From the NCBI RefSeq assembly GCF_030268085.1, contig NZ_BSDE01000009.1, forward strand, positions 106,652 through 170,651: 64,000 bases of DNA. The letters are read 5' to 3'. Position 1 is the first letter of the stretch. Every line of letters starts with the position of its first letter. This stretch comes from Geothrix limicola. Lineage in GTDB: Bacteria; Acidobacteriota; Holophagae; Holophagales; Holophagaceae. Under the pieces are notes generated by a model, which did no database searches, had not been told where the DNA came from, and saw only the letters and a program-made list of their open reading frames with translations. The position numbers and the translations under genes are program-made. This document shows positions 14,357 to 23,551 of the stretch, in pieces.

Positions 14357-16534
14357 ATGCGTCATCCGGCCCTCGCGCTTGCTTGTCTTCCCCTGCTCGC
14401 CTCCCAGTCCCCCAATCCGCCCCACGTCGCCATTCCGCGGCTAGCGCAGGCACCTTCGATGGCGCGGGATGCGGATCTTTCCACCTGGGCCGGTGCCCTG
14501 GAGATCCGGGAGTGGGGCATGATCATGCCCGATGACAAGGGTGAGAACCGCTGGCCCACCACCGTCCACGTGGGCTGGGGTCCCGACGCCCTCTACATCG
14601 CCATCGAGGCCAAGGATCCCGAGCCTGCGAAGATCCACGCCGCCCGCCACATGCGCGACACCAACAGCGGTGACTTCGACTTCGTCGGCGTGGACCTCGA
14701 TCCCTCGGGCAAGGGGCAGAGCATCATCCGGCTCTTCGTGACGCCCCTCGGCGGGCAGATCGATGAGATCGGCTCGGACAGCACGGGGGAGAATTCGTCC
14801 TACAATTGCCTCTGGGATTCCACGGGCGTGTTGACCCCGGACGGCTACGTGGTCAAGATGCGCGTGCCCTACAGCAGCCTGCGCCGCAGGCCCGGCGACT
14901 GGGCCATGCGCTTCCTGCGCATCATCCCCCGCGAGCGCCGCTACGGCATCTCCTGGCCGCGCATGAGCAAGGATGTGCAGTGCGACATCTGCCAGATGGC
15001 CCGCGTGTCCGGCGCCCCGGTGGACCAGCCGGGCTCGCCCTTCCTCTTCATCCCCTTCGCCACCTTCAACCGCACCCAGGATCTCAGCCAGGACCCCAAC
15101 GCGCCGACCCGGTCGAAGACCCAGCTGGGCGCGGACCTGCGCTATGCCACCACGGAACTCACCTTCGAAGGCACGTACCGCCCCGACTTCGCCACGGCGG
15201 ACGCAGACGTGGATCCGCTGCAGATCAACAGCCGCTTCAAGGTGTTCTACCCCGAACGGCGGCCCTTCTTCCTCGAAGGCATGGACCTGCTGGGCGTCCA
15301 GGGCGCCCAGCGCCAGTTCTTCAGCCGCTCCATCCAGAACCCGCTCTTCGGCGTGAAGGCTTCGGGCCAGGCCTCCTTCGCCAGCTGGAGCGTGCTGCAC
15401 GCCAAGGATGAGGACGGCGGCCTGCTCCTCGGTGCCAACGGGGCCGTGGGCCTGGATGGCAAAGCCACCCGCGATACGGCGGCGGCCATGAAACTGCAGA
15501 CGGATGACCGCGGCTCGGGCCTCTCCTTCCTGGGCACCGAAAAGGCCTTGATGGGCGGAACCGGATTCACGGGCGGACAAAGCGGCGGCATCTACCTGGA
15601 TCAGTACCTGGGCTCTGAATTCCACGTCCTTGGCAGCGCCATGAGCGCCGTGACCCACCTGCCCCAGGCCGACGGCACCCTGTCCTCCCAGCGCGGCACG
15701 TCGACGTCTGCCGAACTGGACTGGAACACGCGGAACTGGAACGCCGCCCTCATCAGCCAGGCCACCAGCCCCGATCTGATGCTGCTCTCGGGCTTCACGG
15801 ATCTTCAGGGCTACCGCCGCCAGACCGCCTCCATCACATGGAAGGAGAACTGGAACGAAGGCCGGCTCTCCCAGGCCAACGCCACCCTGCGGTACCGGCA
15901 CCTCGCCTGGTGGAACAGCGATCCCCTGGACCGGGCCGTGGGCCTCGACGCCTGGATGGAAACCGCGGGCCGCCTGAGCTTCTTCTTCAACTGGGATGTG
16001 GCCGGACGCACCTGGGGCAACGATCACACGCGATCCGTGGCGGCGCGCTCGCTCACCCTCGGCGGCAACTGGAGGCAGCACTCTCCCTTGCAGTTCGGCT
16101 GGAACGCCACGCGGGCCCGCACCATCGACCTGTCCTCGGGAGATCCCGCGCGGCTCCAGACGGCCTGGGTGTCCATCTATGGCACCGTCGGCGCCATCTC
16201 GTACAACCTCGCCGCCCAGCAGTCCGGCCTCGACCGCGAAGGGGACGACCAGCGCCTCGTGCGCGCCCGCGAACTCACGGCCTCGGGAAGCTGGCAGTTC
16301 CCGTACTCCATCTACGTGAAGACCCAGGCCTTCGTCGTGCGCTACGACGGCAGCGAGGCCGAAGGCGTGGACAAGTTCCTCAAGGGCTTTCTGGGCTGGC
16401 AACCCAACGCCTTCACCAACGCCTACATCGGCTGGTCGGGCCAGCGGCGCCGGGATCCCGGGGCCATCCTGCCCTCCGAACGCATGATCGAACGCGGGCT
16501 CTTCGCGAAGCTGGCCTACGCCATGCAGTTCTGA
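14357..16534 (+). CDS. CBM9-like and DUF5916 outer-membrane-type protein
   Basis: 725 residues with a signal peptide. An N-terminal carbohydrate-binding-module-9-like domain (~45-210) is followed by a DUF5916 region whose hallmark here is VFYPERRPFFLEGMDLL. The rest is rich in alternating strands with aromatic residues, as in an outer-membrane beta-barrel, and the protein ends in Tyr-Ala-Met-Gln-Phe, with a terminal Phe as in many barrels. The role is unknown in the family; surface binding or transport is an inference. Start ATG 14357 is preferred because the frame upstream is not signal-like. Confidence 0.8.
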   Translation: MRHPALALACLPLLASQSPNPPHVAIPRLAQAPSMARDADLSTWAGALEIREWGMIMPDDKGENRWPTTVHVGWGPDALYIAIEAKDPEPAKIHAARHMRDTNSGDFDFVGVDLDPSGKGQSIIRLFVTPLGGQIDEIGSDSTGENSSYNCLWDSTGVLTPDGYVVKMRVPYSSLRRRPGDWAMRFLRIIPRERRYGISWPRMSKDVQCDICQMARVSGAPVDQPGSPFLFIPFATFNRTQDLSQDPNAPTRSKTQLGADLRYATTELTFEGTYRPDFATADADVDPLQINSRFKVFYPERRPFFLEGMDLLGVQGAQRQFFSRSIQNPLFGVKASGQASFASWSVLHAKDEDGGLLLGANGAVGLDGKATRDTAAAMKLQTDDRGSGLSFLGTEKALMGGTGFTGGQSGGIYLDQYLGSEFHVLGSAMSAVTHLPQADGTLSSQRGTSTSAELDWNTRNWNAALISQATSPDLMLLSGFTDLQGYRRQTASITWKENWNEGRLSQANATLRYRHLAWWNSDPLDRAVGLDAWMETAGRLSFFFNWDVAGRTWGNDHTRSVAARSLTLGGNWRQHSPLQFGWNATRARTIDLSSGDPARLQTAWVSIYGTVGAISYNLAAQQSGLDREGDDQRLVRARELTASGSWQFPYSIYVKTQAFVVRYDGSEAEGVDKFLKGFLGWQPNAFTNAYIGWSGQRRRDPGAILPSERMIERGLFAKLAYAMQF

Positions 16535-16548
16535 TCCGGGCAGATCGC

Positions 16549-16554
16549 TACACT
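16549..16554 (+). promoter_or_regulatory. Candidate -10 for a leaderless ABC-transporter mRNA
   Basis: TACACT lies exactly six bases before ATG 16561 with no ribosome site between. No convincing -35 hexamer is seen. Confidence 0.4.
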
Positions 16555-16560
16555 GATCGG

Positions 16561-17229
16561 ATGCTGGAATTCCGCAACCTGACCCGCGCCTACGAACTCG
16601 GCGGCGAGCGCGCCGGCGTATTCGACGTATCGCTGCAGGTTCCGAAGGGCTGCCTGGCGGTGCTGGCGGGGCCCAGCGGCAGCGGCAAGACCACCCTCCT
16701 TCAACTGGCGGGCCTGCTGGACACGCCCGATGAAGGCGAGGTCCTCCTCGACGGCGAATCCGTGTCCACCTTGCCCGAAAGGGCCCGCTGCGACCTGCGG
16801 CTGCGGCGGATGGGCTTCGTGTTCCAGGCCTTCAACCTCGTCCCCGTGCTGTCGGCCCTGGAGAACGTGATGCTGCCCCTCCAGTTCCAGGGCACGCCCG
16901 AAACCGAAGCGCGGCAGCGGGCCGAGATGGCCCTCGACCGCGTGGGCCTCGCCGACCGGCGCCACCACCGGCCCGGACAGCTGAGCGGCGGCCAGCAGCA
17001 GCGTGCCGCCATCGCCCGCGCCCTGGCCCCGGATCCGCTGCTGGTGCTCGCCGACGAACCCACCGCCAGCCTGGATCACGCCCACGGCGGCCCCCTCATG
17101 GACCTCATGGCCGAGCTGGCCACCGAGCGCGGCGTCACCTTCCTCGTCGCCAGCCACGACCCCGCCGTCATCGCCCGGGCCCATCAGGTCTTCCGTCTCA
17201 GGGACGGGCGGCTGGCGGAGGCCTCATGA
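16561..17229 (+). CDS. ABC transporter ATP-binding protein, LolD/MacB type
   Basis: 222 residues: Walker A GPSGSGKTT, Q-loop FQAFNLVPVLS, signature LSGGQQQRAAIARAL, Walker B LLVLADEPT, and switch His in VASHDP. The FQAFNL and QQQR features fit the LolD/MacB/FtsE group that powers lipoprotein release or efflux without pumping substrate through the membrane. It overlaps the permease gene by four bases (ATGA). The start is ATG 16561, probably leaderless. Confidence 0.92.
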   Translation: MLEFRNLTRAYELGGERAGVFDVSLQVPKGCLAVLAGPSGSGKTTLLQLAGLLDTPDEGEVLLDGESVSTLPERARCDLRLRRMGFVFQAFNLVPVLSALENVMLPLQFQGTPETEARQRAEMALDRVGLADRRHHRPGQLSGGQQQRAAIARALAPDPLLVLADEPTASLDHAHGGPLMDLMAELATERGVTFLVASHDPAVIARAHQVFRLRDGRLAEAS

Positions 17230-18470
17230 TCCTCGCCCGCCTCGCCCTCCGGAACCTGCTGCGCCAGCGGCGGCGCACGGCGCTCACCCTCATGGTGGTG
17301 GTGGCGGGCTTTCTCGCACTCAGCCTGGCGGGGGGCTTCATGGCCCAGACCTTCCAGGGGCTGTCTGATGGCGCCATCCGCGGCGGCCTCGGCCACCTGC
17401 AGGTGATGCCGCCGGGCGCGATGGATGGCGATGAGGCTCAGAGTCTGGAAAAGGCCCTGCCGGATGGGGAAGCCCTGGCGGCGCGGCTCCGTCTGGACTC
17501 CGCCGTGGCCGAAGTGCTACCGCGTATCCAGTTCATGGGCCTGCTCAGCAGCGGCCCGAAGAGCGTGGCCTTCCTCGGCACGGCCGTGGATCCGGCCCTG
17601 GAGCCCAAGCACATGGCCTGCCTGGAGGCGGTGAAGGCAGGCGCACAGGTGGCGGGCGGCGCGGGTTCGCGCTGGCTTTCCGCCGATCCCGCGGCCCGCG
17701 AAGTCATCCTCGGACTCGGTCTGGCCCGGGCCCTCGGCGCCACGGTGGGCTCGCCGCTCACCCTCATGTCCACCACCCGTGATGGCGCGCTGAACGCCGT
17801 CGACGTCGAGGTGGTGGGATTGCAGGACCTCGGGCTCCGCGAGCTGAACGACCGCTTCCTCAGCGTCAGCCTCGCCACCGCGAGCCAACTGCTGGACGCC
17901 GGGCCGGCGCGGTCGAAGCTGTCCATCGTGCTGAAACGTCCCCAGGACACGGCCACCGAACAATCCCGGCTCCAAGCCCTGCTGCCGGAAACGTCGGTGA
18001 AACCCTGGTTCGAGCTGGCCTCCTTCTACCGCCAGGTGAAGCTGCTCTACTTCGCCATCTTCGGTTTCATGGGCCTCGTACTCTTCCTCGTGGTGCTGCT
18101 GGCCACGGCGAACACGCTGCTCATGTCCGTGATGGAGCGCGTCCGCGAATTCGGCGTGCTGCGCGCCATGGGCCTGCAGCCCGGCCAATTGCTGAGGCTG
18201 CTCCAGTGGGAGGGCGCCTGCCTCGGCCTCATGGGGAGCGCCCTGGGCCTGGCCGCCACGTTGATGTTGCGTGCGGGACTGAACGCCCTGCACCTCCAGA
18301 TGCCCGCCCCGCCCGGCACCAGCCACGGCTACGAGCTGAACATCCACTTCGTGCCCATGGTCTACCTCATCGTCGCCCTCGGCCTGCAGGCGACCATCCA
18401 GGTGAGCGCCCTCTTCCCGGGCCTGAAGGCCGCACGCCTGCGCATCGTCGAAGCCCTGCGGCACGTCTGA
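17226..18470 (+). CDS. FtsX/LolC-type ABC permease
   Basis: 414 residues with an N-terminal membrane helix (~17-40), a large periplasmic MacB-like domain (~45-265) and three C-terminal helices (~275-400) carrying the FtsX signature around MSVMERVREFGVLRAMGLQ. With the adjacent ATPase it would form a MacB/LolCDE-type machine acting between inner membrane and periplasm. Lipoprotein release is a reasonable guess, since many lipoproteins are encoded nearby, but antibiotic or peptide export is equally possible. Confidence 0.9.
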   Translation: MILARLALRNLLRQRRRTALTLMVVVAGFLALSLAGGFMAQTFQGLSDGAIRGGLGHLQVMPPGAMDGDEAQSLEKALPDGEALAARLRLDSAVAEVLPRIQFMGLLSSGPKSVAFLGTAVDPALEPKHMACLEAVKAGAQVAGGAGSRWLSADPAAREVILGLGLARALGATVGSPLTLMSTTRDGALNAVDVEVVGLQDLGLRELNDRFLSVSLATASQLLDAGPARSKLSIVLKRPQDTATEQSRLQALLPETSVKPWFELASFYRQVKLLYFAIFGFMGLVLFLVVLLATANTLLMSVMERVREFGVLRAMGLQPGQLLRLLQWEGACLGLMGSALGLAATLMLRAGLNALHLQMPAPPGTSHGYELNIHFVPMVYLIVALGLQATIQVSALFPGLKAARLRIVEALRHV

Positions 18471-18612
18471 AAGGGGATCGTCTGGAGGTGTCGCTTCCAC
18501 GCGGGGGCCGGACCCTGCCTGTGAATCCTGCCAACCTCTCCGCGGATGCGTCACAATCCCGGAAAGCCGCGTTCCCCCATCGGATCCCGGCCCTTCTTGA
18601 GGAGACTCCGCC

Positions 18613-20430
18613 CTGAAGCTTCTCTGGCCGCTCCTGGCTGCCCTGCTCGCGCTCGCCCTGCACCTGTCGGGCGTGCTGTCGTCGGCGGAACTGCTGGTCC
18701 GCGACGCCATGCTCAGGAGCCTGCCGGGCCGGCCGCCTTCGAAGGTGGCGGTGGTGCTCATCGACGAAGCGGCCATCCGATCCGAGGGCCGCTGGCCCTG
18801 GAGCCGCGCGCAGATCGCCCATCTGGTCGACCGCATGTTCGCCGCGGGCGCCAAGGGCGTCGCCCTCGACCTCCTGTTGCCCGAAGCCCGGGAAGGCGAC
18901 GAGGGTCTGGCGCAGGCCTTGAGGCAGGGCCCCTCCGTGCTCGCCGCGGGCCTGGATGATTCTGGCGCCTGGCTGATGCCGAATCGCACGCTCCAGGGCA
19001 CCCAGCTGGGGCACGTGAGCTTCGACCTGGACCGGGACGGCGTCGTGCGCCGATTTTCGGCGACCAAGCAGATGGGAGGCCGGGTCCTCCCCGCCCTGTC
19101 CGTCGCGGCCGCGCGGCTCGGGGACGCGCGCCTTCCCGTGCCCGTCGGCGTGATCCTCCGGCCCGCCTTCCGCACGCGGCCCATCCCGCAGATCAGTGCG
19201 GCGGTCCTCCTCGGGTCGGATCGGCTCGGGTCGGATCGGCTCGGGTCGGATCGGCTCGGGTCGGATCGGCCCGGGTCGGAGCTGGAGGCCGCCCTCCGGG
19301 ATCGCATCGTCTTCCTTGGCACCAGCGCGGCGGGGATCGGCGATCGGTTCGTGTCCCCCATTTCCCAGGGCGGCACGCCCGAACCCGGAGTCCTCGTCGA
19401 AGCGATGTCCGCCGAAGCCATCCTGTCGAAGGACCTGCTGCGCACGGCGCCACCGCTGCTCGATGCCCTGCTGGTCTTCGGCCTGGCCCTCCTCGGCAGC
19501 TTCCTCCTCGCGTCTCCCAGCCGCATCTCTCCGCTGATCGCCAGCCCCATCCTGCTGGCCCCCCTGATGCTTTCGGCCGGCTCGCTGCACCTCCTGGACC
19601 TGGAGCTGGCGCCCCTGGCGGAACTGAGCGCGCTCCTGCTGGTGGGAACCCTGGTGGGCGGATTGCGCGCGCGCCAATCCCGCCGCGCCATGCATGAGGC
19701 CCAGCGCCGGATTGCCGAGCTGGAGAGCCTCCAGAGCAGCCTCGCCGACCTCCGTCAACAGGACGCGGAGGCCCGCCGCGTCGTGGCCCACGAGCTGAAG
19801 ACCCCGCTGACCTCCGTCAGGGGCCTGGCCCAGCTCCTGGCCCAGTTCGATCTCTCCGGGCCGGAGCGGAACCGCGTCGCGCAGATGGTGGTCACCGAAA
19901 CCGCCCGGCTCGCCGAAATGGTGGACGCCCTGCTCGACCTGGAGCGCCTTCGCCTCAGGGACTTCGGCCAAGACGCGCGGATCCTGGATCTGTCCGCCCT
20001 CTGCCTCGCGCGGGCCGGGTACCTCCGCGCGGGCACCGAGCGGAACATCGAGGTCGACGTGGAGGCGGACCTGCGGGTCCTGGGCGACCAGGCCCTTCTC
20101 GAGCGGGTCCTCGAGAACCTCGTGTCCAACGCCTTCAAGTTCTCGCCCGCAGGATCGCCCGTCCGGCTGAGCCTCCGGTCGGAAGGATCGATGGCCCGGC
20201 TCGAGGTGGAGGACCAGGGGCCCGGGGTGCCTGTGCAGGAGCGCGGCGCCATCTTCGGCCGCTTCGCCCGGGGCAGCGCCCAGGGGATGGCGCCGGGCCT
20301 CGGCCTCGGCCTGGCCCTGGTTGCCGATGTGGTGGCCTGGCACGGCGGCACCGTGACGGTGGAAGCTGGCGCCGAGGGCGGAAGCCTCTTCCGGGTTAGA
20401 CTCCCGCTGATCCCGGGAAATGCCGATTGA
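18613..20430 (+). CDS. CHASE2-domain sensor histidine kinase
   Basis: About 605 residues. N-terminal membrane helix, extracytoplasmic CHASE2 domain (~30-285), three membrane helices (~300-365), HisKA with phospho-acceptor in VVAHELKTPLTS, and a HATPase (ENLVSNAFKFS, DQGPGVP, GLGLGLAL). The reading frame is open from TGA 18598. The only start codon before GTG 18673 that restores the first membrane helix is CTG 18613, which has a GAGGAG ribosome site eight bases away; GTG 18673 would remove that helix. A tandem 15-base repeat adds LGSDR units inside CHASE2. The NtrC-type regulator follows at once and is the likely partner. Confidence 0.85.
   Translation: MKLLWPLLAALLALALHLSGVLSSAELLVRDAMLRSLPGRPPSKVAVVLIDEAAIRSEGRWPWSRAQIAHLVDRMFAAGAKGVALDLLLPEAREGDEGLAQALRQGPSVLAAGLDDSGAWLMPNRTLQGTQLGHVSFDLDRDGVVRRFSATKQMGGRVLPALSVAAARLGDARLPVPVGVILRPAFRTRPIPQISAAVLLGSDRLGSDRLGSDRLGSDRPGSELEAALRDRIVFLGTSAAGIGDRFVSPISQGGTPEPGVLVEAMSAEAILSKDLLRTAPPLLDALLVFGLALLGSFLLASPSRISPLIASPILLAPLMLSAGSLHLLDLELAPLAELSALLLVGTLVGGLRARQSRRAMHEAQRRIAELESLQSSLADLRQQDAEARRVVAHELKTPLTSVRGLAQLLAQFDLSGPERNRVAQMVVTETARLAEMVDALLDLERLRLRDFGQDARILDLSALCLARAGYLRAGTERNIEVDVEADLRVLGDQALLERVLENLVSNAFKFSPAGSPVRLSLRSEGSMARLEVEDQGPGVPVQERGAIFGRFARGSAQGMAPGLGLGLALVADVVAWHGGTVTVEAGAEGGSLFRVRLPLIPGNAD
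19210..19280 (+). repeat. In-frame 15-base tandem repeat in CHASE2
   Basis: Four perfect copies of CTCGGGTCGGATCGG (19210-19269) and a degraded fifth encode (Leu-Gly-Ser-Asp-Arg)x4 and then Pro-Gly-Ser-Glu. It lies in the loop just before the conserved RIVFLGTSA strand of CHASE2. The unit is a multiple of three, so copy-number change would keep the frame. Confidence 0.9.
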
Positions 20431-20437
20431 GGGTGGC

Positions 20438-21820
20438 ATGACACGCATTCTGGTAGTGGACGATGATCTGGCGATCCGTGAGATGGTCGCCATGACACTC
20501 GAAAAGAGCGGCTACCGCGTCGAGCGAACCGACGGCTTCGCGGCTGCCAGGGCGGCGATCCGGGAACAGCGGCCCGACCTCATCGTCAGCGACATCTACA
20601 TGCCCGGGGGCACGGGACTGGATCTGCTGGAGGAAGTCCGGGCACTCCCTGATCCCCCGCCCATGATCCTCATGACGGCCAAGGGCAGCATCGAGACGGC
20701 CGCCTCAGCCATGAAGGACGGCGTCTTCGACTACCTGGCCAAGCCCTTCGACCTGGATCTGATGCTGGAGCGGGTCCGCGCGGCGCTGGCCAGCCGGATG
20801 GCAACGCTGCCTGCGGAGGAGGAGGGTCCGGAGAGCCTGATCGTCGGTTCGCACCCCGCCATCGTGGAGGTCTACAAGGCGACCAGCCGCGTGGCGCCCC
20901 TGCGGGTTCCCGTCCTCATCCTGGGCGAAACCGGAACGGGCAAGGAGCTCGTGGCCCGCGCACTCCACCGCTACGGATCCAACCCGCAAGGCCCCTTCGT
21001 GCCGGTGCACTGCGGCGCGATCCCCGACACGCTGATCGAGAGCGAACTCTTCGGCCACAAGAAGGGGGCCTTCACCGATGCCCAGCGGGACCGGCGCGGC
21101 GCCCTCGTCCAGGGGAACGGCGGTACCGTGTTCCTCGACGAGATCGGCGACATCTCCCCGATGTTCCAGGTGAAGCTCCTGCGGTTCCTCGAGGATGGGG
21201 TGGTCCTGCCGCTCGGCGCGGAGAAGCCCGAGCCCGTCTCGGTGCGCATCGTCGCGGCGACCCACCGCGACCTGAAGACCATGGTGGCGGAGGGAAGGTT
21301 CCGCGAGGATCTGTTCTACCGGCTGGCGGGCTACGAAATCAAACTCCCGCCGCTCCGCGAGCGTCTCTCGGACCTCTCGACCCTCGTCGCGCATTTCCAG
21401 AAACGCTTCCAAGCCGAGCTCGGGCTGGCGGACACAGGCCGCCCCTCGCAGGAGGTGCTCTCCCTCCTCGCGGCGCATCCCTGGCCCGGCAACATCCGGG
21501 AACTGGGCCACGTCATCCGGCGCGCGCTCATCGAGGCGGGCTCCCTCGAAGATGGGCACGCCATCCAAAAGCTCCTCGGGACGGCGGCGTTCCCGGAGGG
21601 ACCGACGGGCGGGTCGATGCTGGCGCTGAACGGCTTTGCGGAACCGTTCCTGCCGCTCGACGACATGGAACGGCTGTACATCCTTTCCGTCCTGGCTCAC
21701 ACGGGTGGCAACAAGACCGAAGCCGCGCGGATCCTCGGCATCGAGCGAAAGACCCTTGCGCGCAAACTCCGGCGGACCGAAGGTAGCGATGTGGAAGATC
21801 CGGAAGGAGGCGAATCATGA
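20438..21820 (+). CDS. NtrC-family sigma-54-dependent response regulator
   Basis: 460 residues from ATG 20438. Receiver domain ~1-120 with phospho-acceptor Asp in LIVSDIYMPGG. AAA+ domain ~140-375 with Walker A GETGTGKE, the sigma-54-contacting GAFTDA loop and Walker B GGTVFLDEIGD. Fis-type helix-turn-helix at the C-terminus (GGNKTEAARILGIERKTLAR). It activates sigma-54 RNA polymerase when phosphorylated, most likely by the adjacent CHASE2 kinase. The upstream ATG 20420 lies inside the kinase gene; the second ATG is preceded by a GAGGG ribosome site. Its end overlaps the FecR gene by four bases. Confidence 0.94.
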   Translation: MTRILVVDDDLAIREMVAMTLEKSGYRVERTDGFAAARAAIREQRPDLIVSDIYMPGGTGLDLLEEVRALPDPPPMILMTAKGSIETAASAMKDGVFDYLAKPFDLDLMLERVRAALASRMATLPAEEEGPESLIVGSHPAIVEVYKATSRVAPLRVPVLILGETGTGKELVARALHRYGSNPQGPFVPVHCGAIPDTLIESELFGHKKGAFTDAQRDRRGALVQGNGGTVFLDEIGDISPMFQVKLLRFLEDGVVLPLGAEKPEPVSVRIVAATHRDLKTMVAEGRFREDLFYRLAGYEIKLPPLRERLSDLSTLVAHFQKRFQAELGLADTGRPSQEVLSLLAAHPWPGNIRELGHVIRRALIEAGSLEDGHAIQKLLGTAAFPEGPTGGSMLALNGFAEPFLPLDDMERLYILSVLAHTGGNKTEAARILGIERKTLARKLRRTEGSDVEDPEGGES

Positions 21821-22527
21821 TGAGGCGAGCCATGATCAGCATCCTCGCGCCCCTGTTTTTCACCCTGCTTCAGGCCCAAACGCCCGGCCCCGGGACGTTC
21901 ACCTATCGATTCGACGAGGTCAAACGGTCGGTTGTCCGATGGCCTGCCGGAGACAAGGCTCGCGAAGTGAAGGTCGCCAAGGGGGATCAGGCCACCACGG
22001 GGGATGGCGTGAAGACCGGCTGGTGGGGCCAGACCGTGCTTTCGGTCCCCGAGCGCCAGGCCCGCTTCGAGGTCTACGCGAACACCCAGGTGAAGCTGGC
22101 GGGCGGTGAGCCGGGCGTCCTGCTCGTGCTCAGCCAGGGCCGCATCAAGGCCTTCTTCCAGCACCTCGTGGACGGGACCCAGATGGAGCGGCAGGTGGCG
22201 GTTCCCGGCGCCCTCCTCGCTGTGCGGGGCACGCGCTACGGGGTGGAGGTGAATCAGGACGGGAAATCCACCCTGGTGGTTTTCGAAGGCGTCGTCGAGG
22301 TGCTCCATCAGGCCCCCCACGCCGAGCCCATCTTCGTGAAGGCGGGCGAATGGACCACCATCAGCTCGGAGCGCGTCTCCAAAGTCGAACCCGTGGCAAT
22401 GAGGGGGTTCGGCGAGCGGGCCTGGAGCCAGGGCATGCGCCCTGACGGTTCCGCGGGTGCCAGCGCCATGGCCCCGGGCAGCAGCATGTCCAAGGGGATG
22501 GGGCCCGGTTCCACCCATCGGCACTGA
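21817..22527 (+). CDS. FecR-domain exported protein
   Basis: 236 residues. Signal peptide to about residue 21 (cut near LLQAQT). A FecR domain covers ~40-185, including AVPGALLAVRGTRYGVEV and VVFEGVVEV. The C-terminal tail is Ser/Gly/Met-rich and ends Thr-His-Arg-His. FecR domains are periplasmic signalling or scaffold modules. ATGA overlap with the regulator gene makes it part of the kinase-regulator operon. Coupling to the CHASE2 sensor is inferred from position only. Confidence 0.85.
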   Translation: MMRRAMISILAPLFFTLLQAQTPGPGTFTYRFDEVKRSVVRWPAGDKAREVKVAKGDQATTGDGVKTGWWGQTVLSVPERQARFEVYANTQVKLAGGEPGVLLVLSQGRIKAFFQHLVDGTQMERQVAVPGALLAVRGTRYGVEVNQDGKSTLVVFEGVVEVLHQAPHAEPIFVKAGEWTTISSERVSKVEPVAMRGFGERAWSQGMRPDGSAGASAMAPGSSMSKGMGPGSTHRH

Positions 22528-22536
22528 TGAGGCCCG

Positions 22537-23316
22537 ATGCAGAAGGCGCGTGAATCCTTTTTCCGTCGGACGGCCTGCCCGCCGGCCTGTTCCCTGATCC
22601 TGCTGGCCGGAGGCTTGGCCACCCGCCCCCTGGAAGCCCAGTCGGCCACCTACCTGGAGCTGGGCGGCGGATGGCGACAGGGCGACTTCGGCACGCCGGT
22701 CCGCAGCACCCTGTGGATGGGCCATGCCACCTTTGGCATCACCGGCGGAAGGTGGGAGGCCAACCTCACGGTCCCCACACTCAGCCTCACGCGCGAAGAG
22801 GGCGGGACCAGCTCGCAGGACCAGGGGCTCGGCGATGTGGTCGTCCGCGGCGCCTATCGTCTGATGCCCGAGAACGAGGCGGGCTGGTCTCTGGATGGCG
22901 CCTGCGCCATCAAGCTGCCCACCGCGAGCGAAACTGCGGGGCTCGGCACCGGCCATACGGACGTGGGCGGATTCCTCACCGCCCGCCACCGCGGCGGCGC
23001 CTTCCAGTGGACCTGCCTCGGCGGATGGATCCAGGCGAGCTCCAGCACCCTCGCTGGGACCGCTGAAACCCTGACGCCCGGGGCCTACGTGCTGGGACTC
23101 AACGTGGCCTGCTACGCCAACCTCACCCGCTGGGAACTCGGACTGGAGGCGCGGGGACCGGCCCTGGAAGGCGCTCCCGGAGCCCGCGAGGTGTCCCTGA
23201 AGGTGTTCCAGCCCTTCTCCTCGACCTGGGGAATGAATGTGGGCTTCACGCTGGGCCTCAACGACGGCGGGCCCCGGCGGGGCGCGGACCTGGCCCTGGT
23301 GTGGCGATTCAACTAG
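22537..23316 (+). CDS. Outer-membrane beta-barrel-like protein
   Basis: 259 residues with a signal peptide (cut near LEAQSA) and a succession of amphipathic strands ending in Trp-Arg-Phe-Asn. The repeated Gly/aromatic pattern and the DQGLGDVVVRGAYRL and IKLPT segments resemble transporter-like or phenol-degradation MetA-like barrels. It is ten bases after the FecR gene and has a GAGG ribosome site, so it is the last gene of the operon. Substrate unknown. Confidence 0.72.
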   Translation: MQKARESFFRRTACPPACSLILLAGGLATRPLEAQSATYLELGGGWRQGDFGTPVRSTLWMGHATFGITGGRWEANLTVPTLSLTREEGGTSSQDQGLGDVVVRGAYRLMPENEAGWSLDGACAIKLPTASETAGLGTGHTDVGGFLTARHRGGAFQWTCLGGWIQASSSTLAGTAETLTPGAYVLGLNVACYANLTRWELGLEARGPALEGAPGAREVSLKVFQPFSSTWGMNVGFTLGLNDGGPRRGADLALVWRFN

Positions 23317-23440
23317 GCGCACCGATCAATCCCCAATGACGTCGCGATGGGACCTGGGGCGCGGGACATTCCGACTCGCCGGCCGGGGCACGGGCGGGTC
23401 AGAACGCCCCGGATCCGTCGCTAACCCCTGTCGATGCTGC

Positions 23441-23456
23441 TGGCATGCGCCTTGAT
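23441..23456 (+). promoter_or_regulatory. Weak sigma-54-like -24/-12 element
   Basis: TGGCATGCGCCTTGAT has the GG and TTG boxes at the right spacing for sigma-54, but the conserved -12 GC is GA here. It lies 96 bases before the lipoprotein gene at 23552, directly downstream of an operon that encodes a sigma-54 activator. Confidence 0.25.
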
Positions 23457-23551
23457 ATGGCTTCCCATCGCGGTTCATCCAGCCGTGGTCCGTCGGGGTT
23501 GAACAGATCCCAGGTTGGCCACCCGCGACATCACGATCACCGGGGGACACC

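Noticed and set aside
19210..19280. Regular short repeats as a CRISPR array
   Set aside because: Fifteen-base units without spacers, in frame inside a coding gene.
17517..20493. Two long minus-strand ORFs opposite the permease, kinase and regulator
   Set aside because: Arg/Pro-rich antisense translations of GC-rich codons; the plus-strand genes have full domain signatures.
23317..23551. Possible tRNA or small RNA in the gap before the Met-rich lipoprotein
   Set aside because: No cloverleaf, no terminator and no conserved motif apart from the weak sigma-54-like site.
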